From: Escherichia ruysiae
GTDB taxonomy: Bacteria > Pseudomonadota > Gammaproteobacteria > Enterobacterales > Enterobacteriaceae
Assembly (NCBI RefSeq): GCF_031323975.1
Contig: NZ_JAVIWS010000001.1
Coordinates: 3,906,001-3,970,000 of the forward strand
Reading direction: 5' to 3'
Length of the DNA stretch: 64,000 nucleotides
Position numbers and translations under genes: made by a program. Below are positions 35,536-46,550 of this stretch, in pieces; the stretch's first letter is position 1, and the number at the start of each line of letters is the position of its first letter. Below the pieces are notes generated by a model. The model saw only the letters and a program-made list of their open reading frames with translations. It made no database searches and was not told the origin of the DNA.

Positions 35536-37759
35536 TTTCGGACTCCAGTTGCGCAACCTGTTCTGTGTTTAAACCTGCTTTGAGTAATAGTGATTGCATC
35601 GAAACTTGTAATTCGCGTTGAATTGTCAGGACGCGATCCAACGTTTCCTGGCTGATAACGCCTTCGGTGACCAAAAATTTACCGAGCGGCAGTGAGCTGC
35701 GTTCATGGCGCAATAACAACACGTTAATTGCAGAACGATTAATATGGCCGAGCGTGGTCAGTATTTCGGCGAACAGGAACTGATGCGGTACATATTGCTG
35801 CCAGATGTCGCTGGCCTGCTGTTCAGTGAGCCATTGCTGCTGAACCGCATTGTGCAACATTGCTCGTGGGTCATAACCGCGACGACGCGCATACCAGTGA
35901 CGTAAACCGGTGACGATTTGCCCGCGCAGAACAATGACGTAACGCACCTTGCGTCCGACCTTACGTGTCAGAGCCGCCAGTGAAACCGGATCGATACCAT
36001 CTTCGCTGCCGACAATTAACTCATCGTTTTCCAGACGCAGCGGCAGTACCGCATAATGTAGCGCCACGGACGCAGGCATTTCGGCAATCAGCGAGGAAGG
36101 GATCTGCCAGGCATCGATCGATTCCCACGCCACGCCGTTTTGCTCCGCCAGTGCCTGCGCCAGTTGCTCGGCGCTAATCAATCCCTGCATCAGCATCGAA
36201 CCGCCGAGGCGTAGACCTTCAACACGATTACGCAGTGCTGTATCGAGTTGCTCTTCAGTGATGACCTGATTTTCCAGCAGGATTTGACCTAACGGGCGCA
36301 ACGAACGGGTATCGCCAGTCACGCTGGGGAAATCATGCGTCGTTTTATCCCATGCCACGCGACGCGGGTCGCCGTGCTGAAGAACCTGTTTCAACGCGCG
36401 CCAGTTGGCCATAAAGTTAATCAGGTTGCCCCAGAATAGCCGCAGGACGGAGAGTAAACCTTGCGTCAGGCCGTAGTAGCCAGTGACAAAAATCACCCGT
36501 TGCACAATGCGGTTGATCATCAAGCCAAAGTTTAGCCACAGCAGGGTCATTAACCATGCGCTGCCGCTGAAAATAGAAAGAAAATGCCAGGCATCGGAGC
36601 ACAAACTTTCATACGCCATCAACAGCAAAAGCTGGAGCATCACCAGCATCGCGAGGAAGCTGACAAAGTTACTGATTGCCCCTTTGCGGTCGCGCCAGAG
36701 AAAGTAGTTCAGCGTCAGGCTGGAGGTCCATTTGTGGGTTTTAAAGCCCTGGAAAACAATGCCGATGATCCAGCGAGATTTTTGTCGAACCGCAGTCGAA
36801 AAGGTGTCGGGGAAATATTCGCGCACGCAGATCATGTTTGACGTCCGCGCGTGCTGTAAAAATTTACGCTGCTCGCGTTCTTTGGCTTCGTCCACCACCG
36901 GAAAACGGACAAAAATTTCCGTCATACCTTTTTCTTTCAGGCGGAAACCAATATCGTAATCTTCGGTAAGACTCTGCACGTCGAAAGCGATACCGTCACC
37001 GTCGGCTAACAGCGCGGTCACGGCGCGGCGGCTGAAGCAGGTGCCGACGCCTGCGCTAGGCACCTGTCCGGCGAGAGCTTCACGCACCGGAACATCTTTG
37101 CCATGCAGTTCTGAAAATTCATCGATATAGGTCATGCTGGTGAAGTGTGTCCACTCGCGTTCAAACGGATACACCGGGATCTGAATCAGATCTTTACGCT
37201 CAACCAGATAGTTGAACAGACGCAATTCCATTGGCGAAATCACGTCTTCAGCATCATGCAAAATAAAACCAGCAAAGGCGAAATTGGCGCTACGTTCAAA
37301 CTGGGTGATGGCGTCCAGCACGTTGTTCAGGCAGTCGGCTTTACTGGTGGGGCCAGGACGCGCGCAGACCACCTTGTGTACATTCGGAAAGCGAGCGCAC
37401 ACTTCGTCAACATCACGCTGAGTATCGGGGTCGTTGGGGTAGGTGCCAACAAAGATATGATAGTTTTCGTAATCGAGCGTGGTCGCCGCCAGCTCGGCCA
37501 TATTGCCGATGACGCCCGTTTCATTCCACGCCGGAACCATAATCGCTAACGGTTTTTCATCTGGTTTATACAGTTCGCGGTAACTCATTCGCGGGTAGCG
37601 GCGATAAACACTCAACTTGCGTTTAATGCGGCGTACCCAGTAGACGACATCAATAAAAAAATCGTCCAGCCCGCTGATGAACATGATGACCGCTAACGTT
37701 ATCGCGATTACTTTTAAGCCGTAGAGCCAGGTAGCAAAAACATCAAGAAGCCAGTCCAC
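35522..37759 (-). CDS. nfrB: NfrB, c-di-GMP-responsive glycosyltransferase
   Basis: A 745-residue inner-membrane enzyme. After an N-terminal helix (about 10-30) comes a GT2-type processive glycosyltransferase domain (about 60-330) with HDAEDV, TEDYDIGFRL and the QKSRWIIG box, followed by several membrane helices (about 350-440). The C-terminal part (about 470-745) is MshEN-like, with LRPLGQILLENQVI and repeated LGGSMLMQGLI and LGKFLVTEGVI units that bind c-di-GMP. It is reported to build the N4 receptor polysaccharide with precursors that depend on WecB. First gene of the operon with nfrA and ybcH. Confidence 0.97.
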   Translation of the reverse strand: MDWLLDVFATWLYGLKVIAITLAVIMFISGLDDFFIDVVYWVRRIKRKLSVYRRYPRMSYRELYKPDEKPLAIMVPAWNETGVIGNMAELAATTLDYENYHIFVGTYPNDPDTQRDVDEVCARFPNVHKVVCARPGPTSKADCLNNVLDAITQFERSANFAFAGFILHDAEDVISPMELRLFNYLVERKDLIQIPVYPFEREWTHFTSMTYIDEFSELHGKDVPVREALAGQVPSAGVGTCFSRRAVTALLADGDGIAFDVQSLTEDYDIGFRLKEKGMTEIFVRFPVVDEAKEREQRKFLQHARTSNMICVREYFPDTFSTAVRQKSRWIIGIVFQGFKTHKWTSSLTLNYFLWRDRKGAISNFVSFLAMLVMLQLLLLMAYESLCSDAWHFLSIFSGSAWLMTLLWLNFGLMINRIVQRVIFVTGYYGLTQGLLSVLRLFWGNLINFMANWRALKQVLQHGDPRRVAWDKTTHDFPSVTGDTRSLRPLGQILLENQVITEEQLDTALRNRVEGLRLGGSMLMQGLISAEQLAQALAEQNGVAWESIDAWQIPSSLIAEMPASVALHYAVLPLRLENDELIVGSEDGIDPVSLAALTRKVGRKVRYVIVLRGQIVTGLRHWYARRRGYDPRAMLHNAVQQQWLTEQQASDIWQQYVPHQFLFAEILTTLGHINRSAINVLLLRHERSSLPLGKFLVTEGVISQETLDRVLTIQRELQVSMQSLLLKAGLNTEQVAQLESENEGE

Positions 37760-37908
37760 ACAAAAACCTTACATTAACGCTGGTTATGTTTAGGGTGGCG
37801 TATATTAAGGTTTTTTATGAATTGTGACAGCTTTTTACCATTAATAGGTATGACTATTGCGGCACGTTATTTTTACACTGGTTATAAAAGTTGCCGTTTG
37901 CTGAATAA

Positions 37909-39351
37909 TTAAGCGAGTAATGTGATAATAAACCTTGTCCCCCGCGCATCTGACGTTACTGCAACCGTGCCTTTATGCGCGACAACTATCGATTTCACTA
38001 TCGCCAGACCAATGCCGCTACCTTCGCCTTTTCGCTGACGGGAGGGGTCAACGCGATAGAAACGGTCAAACAATCGCGGTAAGTGCTCGGGCGCAATGGG
38101 CGTACCGGGGTTTTCGACGGTAACTTGCACCTGGTGATCGACCGTCTGGCAGCGCACTACAATTGCCTCTCCGGGTGGCGTATAACGCAGGGCATTAGAA
38201 AGCAGGTTGCTTAACGCCCGACGCAGCATCAGCGGATCGCCCGCAACCTGACATTCGTCGCCAACAAACCGCAACTCCACGCCGCGATCTTCCGCTAACG
38301 CCTCGAAAAAATCGAACACTTTGCCGACTTCATCTGCCAGGTTGAGCATTTTCTTTTCGGGGATTAACTGGTTGTTATCGGCCTGGGCGAGAAACAGCAT
38401 ATCGCTGACCATTTTCGCCATTCGCGTCAGCTCTTCGAGATTAGAGTAGAGCACATCTTCCAGTTCCTTCTGGCTGCGCGACTGGCTGAGGGCGATTTCC
38501 GTTTGCGTAATGAGATTAGTAATCGGCGTGCGAATTTCGTGGGCGATATCCGCTGAGAAATTGGACTGGCGGGTAAAGACATCCTCAATACGCTCGATCA
38601 TATGGTTGAACGACAGTACCAACTGTTCCAGCTCAATCGGCACGGTCTGCGGGTCAAGGCGAACATCGAGATCTTTTGAAGTAATGTTCTGGATCTGACG
38701 ACTGACGCTGCGAATTGGCGAATGGCCTTTATGTACCGCCAACAGCACGATAAAGACGATCAGGATGCTGATGATCGATGCGGTCATAATAAGTTTATTC
38801 ATCAAATCATTTATGTAATGAAGATGAAAATCGATCGATAGCGCGATATAGAGCGTATAAGCAGGTTTGCCGTCCACCAGCGGGCCAACCGGCAAGCTAA
38901 TCATCCGCCAGTTGCTGTGTTCCATATGCCCATGACCGTGGCCCGGCATCATCATCGTCGGGCCAGAAAGGAGATATACCTCGCCGCCCCGTGCGTCTTT
39001 ATCGGGTATGGCGTCGCGCGCAAACTCGCGGATATCGGGCGCGTCGGGGGAGTGATACACCGTTTTTCCGTGGCTATCTTCCAGGGAAATCAACACGTTG
39101 GAATAACCACTGACAATGTCTTCCAGCGTCATTAAGCGTCGGGCTTGTGTCTCTTCGGGATGATTAAGAACGCGCTTGAGCGTGGTGCTAATCTCTTTTA
39201 AATCATTAATATCCTGCTCGGCAAAATGCACCTTTACCGAGTGGATCATGATCCATGCAAAGGCGAAAAATGCCGCGATGGTGGCCAGGCTGATAAAAAA
39301 GGTCAGGCGGGTTGCCAGTGAAAACGGGCGCTGAAACGGCTTACTGGCCAT
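37909..39351 (-). CDS. cusS: CusS, copper/silver sensor histidine kinase
   Basis: A 480-residue membrane kinase. Two helices (about 14-36 and 187-207) flank a periplasmic sensor region of about 150 residues rich in Met and His ([15 protein letters not shown]), which binds Cu(I) and Ag(I). HAMP follows, then the H box [15 protein letters not shown], and the ATPase with N box NLLSNALRY and G box [13 protein letters not shown]. It phosphorylates CusR. Its start overlaps the 3' end of cusR by 11 nt, so they are translationally coupled. Confidence 0.98.
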   Translation of the reverse strand: MASKPFQRPFSLATRLTFFISLATIAAFFAFAWIMIHSVKVHFAEQDINDLKEISTTLKRVLNHPEETQARRLMTLEDIVSGYSNVLISLEDSHGKTVYHSPDAPDIREFARDAIPDKDARGGEVYLLSGPTMMMPGHGHGHMEHSNWRMISLPVGPLVDGKPAYTLYIALSIDFHLHYINDLMNKLIMTASIISILIVFIVLLAVHKGHSPIRSVSRQIQNITSKDLDVRLDPQTVPIELEQLVLSFNHMIERIEDVFTRQSNFSADIAHEIRTPITNLITQTEIALSQSRSQKELEDVLYSNLEELTRMAKMVSDMLFLAQADNNQLIPEKKMLNLADEVGKVFDFFEALAEDRGVELRFVGDECQVAGDPLMLRRALSNLLSNALRYTPPGEAIVVRCQTVDHQVQVTVENPGTPIAPEHLPRLFDRFYRVDPSRQRKGEGSGIGLAIVKSIVVAHKGTVAVTSDARGTRFIITLLA

Positions 39352-40024
39352 CCGGCACCTCGAGCATGTAACCCACGCCGCGCACGGTCTGAATCAGCTT
39401 TGGTTCAAAGTCGTTGTCGATTTTGCCGCGCAGCCGCTTCACCGCCACATCAATGGCGTTGGTATCGCTGTCAAAATTCATGTCCCATACCTGCGAGGCG
39501 ATAAGCGAGCGGGGCAGCACTTCGCCCTGATGGCGGAGGAAAAACTCCAGCAGAGTAAATTCTTTACTGGTCAAAGTGATGCGCGTGCCGCTGCGGGTGA
39601 CTTTGCGGCTGACGAGATCGACCATCAAATCGGCAACCTGAAACTGACTTTCGATAATCACCGCCGCCCCGCGCCGCAGTAGAGTGCGCACCCGCGCCAG
39701 CAGTTCAGCAAAAGCGAACGGCTTCACCAGGTAGTCATCCGCTCCCAGCTCCAGTCCCTTGACGCGATGTTCAATCGTACCCAGCGCGCTGAGCAACAGA
39801 ATCGGCATCCCTTTATTGGCAGAACGCAACATGCGCACGATATCCCAGCCGTTCACGTCCGGCAGCATAATATCGAGGATTATCAGGTCATAATCACCGG
39901 TCATCGCCAGATGGTAGCCATTCAGCCCGTTGTCGGCTAAATCGACCACAAAACCGGCTTCAGTTAACCCTTTGGTTAGGTATTCGCCAGTTTTCTTTTC
40001 ATCTTCGACAATCAACAGTTTCAT
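39341..40024 (-). CDS. cusR: CusR, copper/silver response regulator
   Basis: A 227-residue OmpR-type regulator: receiver domain (about 1-115) with D51 in [11 protein letters not shown] as phosphoacceptor and lysine in [10 protein letters not shown], and winged helix (about 125-225). It activates cusCFBA through the palindrome in the cusR-cusC gap. First gene of cusRS, divergent from cusC. Confidence 0.98.
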   Translation of the reverse strand: MKLLIVEDEKKTGEYLTKGLTEAGFVVDLADNGLNGYHLAMTGDYDLIILDIMLPDVNGWDIVRMLRSANKGMPILLLSALGTIEHRVKGLELGADDYLVKPFAFAELLARVRTLLRRGAAVIIESQFQVADLMVDLVSRKVTRSGTRITLTSKEFTLLEFFLRHQGEVLPRSLIASQVWDMNFDSDTNAIDVAVKRLRGKIDNDFEPKLIQTVRGVGYMLEVPDGQ

Positions 40025-40089
40025 ATTTCCTCCGCATGTTGCCCGGGCAATTCTAGAGTAGCGGGATCAGATGGCAATCGCTTATTGGC

Positions 40090-40111
40090 AAAATGACAAT
40101 TTTGTCATTTT
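40090..40111. promoter_or_regulatory. CusR box
   Basis: A 22-nt perfect palindrome with arms AAAATGACAA and TTGTCATTTT lies between divergent cusR and cusC. This is the recognised CusR operator form, also used in part by HprR, and should drive both transcripts in response to copper or silver. Confidence 0.93.
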
Positions 40112-40180
40112 CCTGTCACCGGAAAATCAGAGCCTGGAGGGTAAAGTTGGCGGCATAAAATCACTAAAAATTATGTGCCT

Positions 40181-41557
40181 ATGTCTCCTTGTAAACTTCT
40201 GACATTTTGTGTGGGTCTTGTGCTAACCGGTTGTTCGCTGGCACCGGATTATCAGCGTCCGGCAATGCCCGTGCCGCAGCAGTTCTCACTCAGCCAGAAC
40301 GGGCTGGTTAACGCAGCAGATAACTATCAGAACGCGGGCTGGCGCACCTTTTTTGTTGATAATCAGGTGAAGACGCTGATTAGCGAGGCGCTGGTGAATA
40401 ACCGGGATTTGCGCATGGCGACGCTGAAAGTGCAGGAAGCGCGTGCGCAATATCGTCTGACCGATGCCGATCGCTACCCACAGCTCAATGGCGAGGGCAG
40501 CGGTAGCTGGAGCGGCAATCTTCAGGGCGATTCGGCTACGACACGGGAGTTCTCGACTGGCCTTAACGCCAGCTTTGATCTCGATTTTTTCGGTCGCTTA
40601 AAGAACATGAGCGAAGCCGAGCGACAAAATTATTTAGCCACTGAGGAAGCTCAGCGCGCGGTGCATATTCTGCTGGTTTCTAATGTCGCGCAAAGCTATT
40701 TCAATCAGCAGCTGGCTTATGCGCAATTGCAAATAGCCGAAGAAACGCTGCGTAATTATCAGCAGTCATATGCGTTTGTCGAAAAACAACTGTTGACAGG
40801 TAGCAGCAATGTTCTGGCGCTGGAACAGGCTCGCGGGGTGATTGAAAGTACCCGCAGCGATATCGCTAAACGTCAGGGGGAACTGGCGCAGGCGAATAAT
40901 GCATTGCAACTGTTACTGGGAAGCTACGGCAAGCTGCCGCAAGCGCAGACAGCGGATAGCGACAGCCTGCAAAGTGTTAAATTACCGGCGGACTTGTCGT
41001 CACAAATCTTGTTGCAGCGCCCGGATATTATGGAAGCTGAACACGCGTTAATGGCGGCTAATGCCAATATTGGCGCCGCACGCGCGGCATTTTTCCCGTC
41101 TATAAGCCTGACCAGCGGAATATCGACCGCTAGTAGCGAACTGTCGTCATTATTTAACGCCAGCAGCGGGATGTGGAATTTTATTCCCAAAATTGAGATC
41201 CCCATTTTTAATGCCGGGCGCAACCAGGCCAATCTGGATATCGCCGAAATTCGCCAGCAGCAGTCGGTAGTGAATTATGAACAGAAAATCCAGAACGCCT
41301 TTAAAGAAGTGGCTGATGCGCTGGCATTACGTCAAAGCCTGAATGATCAAATTAGCGCCCAGCAGCGTTATCTGGCGTCGCTACAAATTACCCTGCAACG
41401 GGCGCGGGCATTATATCAGCACGGCGCGGTTAGTTATCTGGAAGTGCTGGATGCCGAACGTTCTTTATTTGCAACCCGACAAACTTTACTCGACCTGAAT
41501 TATGCCCGTCAGGCTAACGAAGTTTCTTTATATACCGCACTTGGTGGCGGTTGGTAG
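40181..41557 (+). CDS. cusC: CusC, outer-membrane channel of Cu/Ag efflux
   Basis: A TolC-like lipoprotein channel of 458 residues. The signal sequence ends in the lipobox LTGC (C17 from ATG 40181). The protein has two internally repeated helical halves with the usual beta-barrel insertions. ATG 40181 is preferred; a GTG two codons upstream is in frame but lies inside the spacer. The stop TAG is followed in frame by CAG TAA, so the C-terminus may have lost two residues relative to related alleles. First gene of cusCFBA. Confidence 0.96.
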   Translation: MSPCKLLTFCVGLVLTGCSLAPDYQRPAMPVPQQFSLSQNGLVNAADNYQNAGWRTFFVDNQVKTLISEALVNNRDLRMATLKVQEARAQYRLTDADRYPQLNGEGSGSWSGNLQGDSATTREFSTGLNASFDLDFFGRLKNMSEAERQNYLATEEAQRAVHILLVSNVAQSYFNQQLAYAQLQIAEETLRNYQQSYAFVEKQLLTGSSNVLALEQARGVIESTRSDIAKRQGELAQANNALQLLLGSYGKLPQAQTADSDSLQSVKLPADLSSQILLQRPDIMEAEHALMAANANIGAARAAFFPSISLTSGISTASSELSSLFNASSGMWNFIPKIEIPIFNAGRNQANLDIAEIRQQQSVVNYEQKIQNAFKEVADALALRQSLNDQISAQQRYLASLQITLQRARALYQHGAVSYLEVLDAERSLFATRQTLLDLNYARQANEVSLYTALGGGW

Positions 41558-41586
41558 CAGTAATTTTTAACTCCAGGAGATAATAA

Positions 41587-41919
41587 ATGAAAAAAGCACT
41601 GCAAGTCGCAATGTTCAGTCTGTTTACCGTTATTGGCTTTAATGCCCAGGCTAACGAACATCATCATGAAACCATGAGCGAAGCACAGCCACAGGTCATT
41701 AGCGCCACCGGTGTGGTAAAAGGCGTTGATCTGGAAAGCAAAAAAATCACCATCCATCACGATCCGATTGCCGCAGTCAACTGGCCGGAGATGACCATGC
41801 GTTTTACCATCACCCCGCAGACGAAAATGAGCGAAATTAAAACCGGCGACAAAGTGGCGTTTAATTTTGTCCAGCAGGGCAATCTCTCTTTATTACAGGA
41901 TATTAAAGTCAGCCAGTAA
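41587..41919 (+). CDS. cusF: CusF, periplasmic copper/silver chaperone
   Basis: A 110-residue protein with signal peptide (to about residue 22, ...GFNAQA). The OB-fold mature domain carries the metal site in ITIHHDPIAAVNWPEMTMRF: one His, the tryptophan that packs over Cu(I), and two Met. It passes Cu(I) or Ag(I) to CusB and CusA. It lies 29 nt after cusC and 15 nt before cusB. Confidence 0.98.
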   Translation: MKKALQVAMFSLFTVIGFNAQANEHHHETMSEAQPQVISATGVVKGVDLESKKITIHHDPIAAVNWPEMTMRFTITPQTKMSEIKTGDKVAFNFVQQGNLSLLQDIKVSQ

Positions 41920-41934
41920 CCCAGGTTTAATTCA

Positions 41935-43158
41935 ATGAAAAAAATCGCGCTTATTATCGGCAGCATGATCGCGGGCGGCATTATTTCTGCGGCAGGTTTT
42001 ACCTGGTTTGCAAAGGCGGAACCGCCAGTGGAAAAAACGCCAACCGCAGAACGTAAAATCTTATTCTGGTACGACCCGATGTATCCCAATACGCGGTTCG
42101 ATAAACCGGGTAAATCGCCGTTTATGGATATGGATCTGGTGCCGAAATATGCCGATGAAGAGAGTTCTGCGTCTGGTGTGCGCATTGACCCGACTCAGAC
42201 GCAGAACCTTGGGGTGAAAACGGCTACCGTCACGCGCGGGTCGCTGACGTTTGCCCAGAGTTTCCCGGCGAATGTCAGTTACAACGAGTATCAGTTTGCC
42301 ATTGTACAGGCTCGCGCCGCCGGGTTTATCGACAAAGTTTATCCGCTTACCGTGGGCGATAAAGTGCAAAAGGGCGCGCCGCTTCTCGACCTGACCATTC
42401 CCGACTGGGTGGAAGCGCAGAGTGAGTATTTACTGCTGCGCGAAACCGGCGGTACGGCGACCCAGACTGAAGGCATTCTTGAGCGGCTGAGACTGGCGGG
42501 AATGCCGGAGGCTGATATTCGCCGCCTGATCGCCACGCAAAAAATCCAGACTCGCTTTACGCTCAAAGCGCCCATTGATGGCGTGATCACCGCGTTTGAT
42601 CTGCGCGCGGGAATGAATATCGCCAAAGATAACGTGGTAGCGAAAATTCAGGGTATGGATCCGGTGTGGGTCACTGCTGCGATCCCGGAGTCCATCGCCT
42701 GGCTGGTGAAAGATGCCTCGCAGTTTACACTCACCGTTCCGGCGCGACCCGATAAAACGCTCACCATCCGCAAATGGACGCTACTACCGGGCGTGGATGC
42801 CGCGACCCGCACTTTGCAACTGCGTCTGGAAGTCGATAACGCCGACGAGGCACTAAAACCGGGAATGAACGCCTGGTTGCAACTCAACACCGCCAGCGAA
42901 CCGATGCTGCTCATTCCGTCACAGGCGCTGATTGATACCGGCAGCGAACAGCGGGTGATTACCGTTGATGCCGACGGACGCTTTGTACCGAAACGCGTTG
43001 CCGTTTTCCAGGCCTCGCAAGGCGTCACCGCGTTACGTTCTGGTCTGGCGGAAGGTGAAAAGGTGGTTTCCAGCGGCCTGTTCCTGATTGATTCTGAAGC
43101 CAATATTTCCGGCGCACTGGAGCGGATGCGCTCTGAAAGTGCTACCCATGCGCATTGA
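41935..43158 (+). CDS. cusB: CusB, periplasmic adaptor of Cu/Ag efflux
   Basis: A 407-residue membrane-fusion protein with an N-terminal membrane anchor or signal (about 1-28). The metal-binding methionines occur in the flexible N-terminal segment (WYDPMYPNTRF and SPFMDMDLVPKYA). Beta-barrel, lipoyl and a short helical hairpin domain follow. CusB receives ions from CusF and switches CusA on; six copies link CusA to CusC. The gap to cusA is 11 nt. Confidence 0.98.
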   Translation: MKKIALIIGSMIAGGIISAAGFTWFAKAEPPVEKTPTAERKILFWYDPMYPNTRFDKPGKSPFMDMDLVPKYADEESSASGVRIDPTQTQNLGVKTATVTRGSLTFAQSFPANVSYNEYQFAIVQARAAGFIDKVYPLTVGDKVQKGAPLLDLTIPDWVEAQSEYLLLRETGGTATQTEGILERLRLAGMPEADIRRLIATQKIQTRFTLKAPIDGVITAFDLRAGMNIAKDNVVAKIQGMDPVWVTAAIPESIAWLVKDASQFTLTVPARPDKTLTIRKWTLLPGVDAATRTLQLRLEVDNADEALKPGMNAWLQLNTASEPMLLIPSQALIDTGSEQRVITVDADGRFVPKRVAVFQASQGVTALRSGLAEGEKVVSSGLFLIDSEANISGALERMRSESATHAH

Positions 43159-43169
43159 GGGAATAACTA

Positions 43170-46100
43170 ATGATTGAATGGATTATTCGTCGCTCGGTGG
43201 CGAACCGTTTTCTGGTACTGATGGGCGCGTTGTTTCTGAGTATCTGGGGCACCTGGACCATCATTAACACGCCAGTGGATGCGCTGCCGGATCTTTCCGA
43301 TGTGCAGGTGATTATTAAAACCAGCTATCCCGGTCAGGCACCGCAAATCGTTGAAAATCAGGTGACTTATCCGCTAACCACCACCATGTTGTCGGTGCCT
43401 GGCGCGAAGACCGTGCGCGGTTTCTCGCAGTTTGGTGATTCTTATGTGTATGTCATTTTCGAAGATGGCACCGATCCGTACTGGGCGCGCTCGCGGGTGC
43501 TGGAGTATCTCAACCAGGTGCAGGGTAAGCTGCCTGCAGGAGTCAGCGCCGAGCTGGGGCCAGACGCTACGGGTGTTGGCTGGATCTATGAATACGCGCT
43601 GGTGGATCGCAGCGGTAAGCACGATCTGGCTGATTTACGCTCATTGCAGGACTGGTTTCTCAAATATGAGCTAAAAACCATCTCAGACGTTGCGGAAGTA
43701 GCGTCGGTGGGCGGAGTGGTGAAAGAGTACCAGGTGGTCATCGATCCTCAGCGCCTGGCGCAGTATGGCATCAGTCTCGCCGAAGTAAAAAGCGCGCTGG
43801 ATGCTTCAAACCAGGAAGCGGGCGGTTCGTCGATCGAACTGGCGGAAGCGGAATATATGGTGCGCGCCAGCGGCTATCTGCAAACGCTCGACGACTTTAA
43901 TCACATCGTTTTAAAAGCCAGTGAAAATGGCGTGCCTGTTTATCTGCGTGATGTTGCGAAAGTCCAGGTAGGGCCGGAAATGCGCCGGGGCATTGCGGAA
44001 CTGAACGGCGAAGGCGAAGTCGCTGGCGGAGTGGTGATCCTGCGTTCCGGCAAAAACGCCCGTGAAGTGATCGCCGCCGTGAAGGACAAGCTGGAAACGC
44101 TGAAAAGCAGTCTGCCGGAAGGCGTGGAGATAGTTACAACATACGATCGCAGCCAGCTCATTGATCGCGCCATCGACAACCTCAGCGGCAAGTTGCTGGA
44201 AGAGTTTATTGTGGTGGCGATAGTCTGCGCGCTGTTTCTCTGGCATGTGCGCTCGGCGCTGGTGGCGATTATTTCGTTGCCGCTGGGGTTGTGTATTGCT
44301 TTTATTGTCATGCACTTTCAGGGACTGAACGCCAATATTATGTCGCTGGGCGGCATTGCGATTGCCGTCGGGGCGATGGTCGATGCCGCTATCGTCATGA
44401 TCGAGAATGCGCATAAACGGCTGGAAGAGTGGCAGCACCAGCATCCTGACGCCACGCTGGATAATAAAACGCGCTGGCAGATTATCACCGATGCATCTGT
44501 TGAAGTGGGGCCGGCGCTGTTTATCAGTCTGCTGATTATCACGTTGTCGTTTATCCCGATCTTCACCCTGGAAGGGCAGGAAGGGCGTCTGTTTGGCCCA
44601 CTGGCGTTCACCAAAACCTATGCCATGGCGGGTGCGGCGCTGCTGGCGATCGTGGTGATCCCGATCCTGATGGGCTACTGGATACGTGGCAAAATTCCGC
44701 CAGAAAGCAGTAACCCGCTCAACCGTTTTTTGATTCGTATTTACCATCCGCTGTTGCTGAAAGTACTGCACTGGCCGAAAACCACGCTGCTGGTGGCGGC
44801 GCTTTCGGTGCTGACGGTTATCTGGCCGCTGAATAAAGTTGGCGGGGAATTTTTACCGCAGATCAATGAAGGCGACTTGTTATATATGCCATCGACGCTG
44901 CCGGGGATTTCCGCGTCGGAAGCAGCGAGTATGTTGCAAAAAACCGACAAGCTGATTATGAGCGTACCTGAAGTGGCGCGGGTGTTTGGCAAAACAGGGA
45001 AAGCGGAAACTGCCACCGACTCCGCTCCGCTGGAGATGGTAGAAACGACCATTCAGCTTAAGCCGCAGGATCAGTGGCGGCCAGGCATGACGATGGACAA
45101 AATCATCGAAGAGCTGGATAACACCGTGCGGCTGCCGGGGCTGGCGAATCTGTGGGTGCCGCCAATCCGTAACCGCATCGACATGCTCTCAACCGGCATT
45201 AAAAGCCCCATCGGCATTAAAGTGTCCGGCACTGTGCTGGCAGATATCGACGCGATGGCAGAGCAAATTGAAGACGTGGCGCGAACGGTGCCAGGCGTGG
45301 TTTCGGCCCTTGCCGAGCGTCTGGAAGGTGGGCGCTATATTAACGTTGAGATTAACCGTGAAAAAGCCGCGCGTTACGGTATGACGGTGGCGGATGTGCA
45401 GTTGTTTGTCACCTCTGCGGTGGGCGGGGCGATGGTTGGCGAAACGGTGGAAGGAATTGCCCGTTATCCGATTAATCTGCGTTATCCGCAAAGCTGGCGC
45501 GATAGCCCGCAGGCGCTGCGACAGTTACCGATCCTGACGCCGATGAAGCAGCAAATCACCCTGGCGGACGTGGCCGACGTTAACGTCTCCACCGGACCGT
45601 CGATGCTAAAAACCGAGAATGCGCGCCCGACAAGCTGGATTTATATCGACGCCCGCGATCGTGACATGGTGTCAGTGGTTCACGATCTGCAAAAAGCGAT
45701 TGCCGAAAAAGTGCAGTTGAAACCGGGCACCAGTGTGGCGTTTTCCGGTCAGTTCGAGCTACTGGAGCGCGCCAACCATAAGCTGAAACTCATGGTGCCG
45801 ATGACGCTGATGATCATTTTCGTGCTGCTATATCTGGCGTTCCGTCGCGTGGGGGAAGCGTTACTGATTATCAGCAGCGTACCGTTTGCGCTGGTGGGCG
45901 GCATCTGGTTCCTGTGGTGGATGGGCTTTCATCTTTCCGTCGCGACGGGCACCGGTTTTATCGCTCTCGCCGGAGTCGCTGCCGAGTTTGGCGTGGTGAT
46001 GCTGATGTATTTACGTCACGCCATAGAGGCAGAGCCGTCGCTGGATAACCCGCAGACCTTTAGCGAGCAGAAACTGGATGAGGCGTTGTATCACGGCGCG

Positions 46101-46307
46101 GTACTGCGCGTGCGCCCGAAAGCGATGACGGTGGCGGTGATTATCGCCGGTCTGCTGCCGATTCTGTGGGGAACGGGGGCGGGCTCAGAGGTGATGAGCC
46201 GCATCGCCGCGCCGATGATTGGCGGCATGATTACTGCACCTTTGCTGTCGCTGTTTATTATCCCGGCGGCGTATAAGCTGATGTGGCTGCACCGGCATCG
46301 GATTTAG
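43170..46307 (+). CDS. cusA: CusA, RND-family Cu(I)/Ag(I) efflux pump
   Basis: A 1045-residue heavy-metal RND pump, 12 membrane helices in two sets with two large periplasmic loops. The charged relay in helix 4 appears as [20 protein letters not shown] (the HME signature). Periplasmic methionines (for example in [13 protein letters not shown]) form the ion path from periplasm and cytosol to CusC. Last gene of cusCFBA; a REP pair follows. Length is about the family norm. Confidence 0.98.
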   Translation: MIEWIIRRSVANRFLVLMGALFLSIWGTWTIINTPVDALPDLSDVQVIIKTSYPGQAPQIVENQVTYPLTTTMLSVPGAKTVRGFSQFGDSYVYVIFEDGTDPYWARSRVLEYLNQVQGKLPAGVSAELGPDATGVGWIYEYALVDRSGKHDLADLRSLQDWFLKYELKTISDVAEVASVGGVVKEYQVVIDPQRLAQYGISLAEVKSALDASNQEAGGSSIELAEAEYMVRASGYLQTLDDFNHIVLKASENGVPVYLRDVAKVQVGPEMRRGIAELNGEGEVAGGVVILRSGKNAREVIAAVKDKLETLKSSLPEGVEIVTTYDRSQLIDRAIDNLSGKLLEEFIVVAIVCALFLWHVRSALVAIISLPLGLCIAFIVMHFQGLNANIMSLGGIAIAVGAMVDAAIVMIENAHKRLEEWQHQHPDATLDNKTRWQIITDASVEVGPALFISLLIITLSFIPIFTLEGQEGRLFGPLAFTKTYAMAGAALLAIVVIPILMGYWIRGKIPPESSNPLNRFLIRIYHPLLLKVLHWPKTTLLVAALSVLTVIWPLNKVGGEFLPQINEGDLLYMPSTLPGISASEAASMLQKTDKLIMSVPEVARVFGKTGKAETATDSAPLEMVETTIQLKPQDQWRPGMTMDKIIEELDNTVRLPGLANLWVPPIRNRIDMLSTGIKSPIGIKVSGTVLADIDAMAEQIEDVARTVPGVVSALAERLEGGRYINVEINREKAARYGMTVADVQLFVTSAVGGAMVGETVEGIARYPINLRYPQSWRDSPQALRQLPILTPMKQQITLADVADVNVSTGPSMLKTENARPTSWIYIDARDRDMVSVVHDLQKAIAEKVQLKPGTSVAFSGQFELLERANHKLKLMVPMTLMIIFVLLYLAFRRVGEALLIISSVPFALVGGIWFLWWMGFHLSVATGTGFIALAGVAAEFGVVMLMYLRHAIEAEPSLDNPQTFSEQKLDEALYHGAVLRVRPKAMTVAVIIAGLLPILWGTGAGSEVMSRIAAPMIGGMITAPLLSLFIIPAAYKLMWLHRHRI

Positions 46308-46410
46308 GCAAAATTGCCTGATGCGCTACGCTTATCAGGCCTACAGCGTGAATTATAATTTATTGAATTTGCACATTTCTGTAGGCCAAATAAGGCGTTA
46401 ACACCCTAAT
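46308..46410. repeat. REP pair between cusA and pheP
   Basis: GCCTGATGCGCTACGCTTATCAGGCCTAC (start at about 46316, arms only quoted in part: GCCTGATGCGC...TTATCAGGCC) and an inverted, diverged unit TGTAGGCCAAATAAGGCGTTAACACC (near 46381-46406) form a BIME after cusA. Confidence 0.75.
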
Positions 46411-46550
46411 TGGCAATAACAAGGTACTTTTTGTCGGCAATTTGCATAAGAAAGGGATACCCGGTTTAACTGTGTGGATTGTGTCTTGCGACGACCAGCA
46501 CTAAATGTTAAAAGGAGCCCCTCAATAAAAAAGACACACAGGGGAAAGAC

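Noticed and set aside
43911..44771. 286-codon minus-strand frame inside cusA
   Set aside because: Antisense to the conserved RND helices; very rich in His, Gln and Arg as expected for a complement frame.
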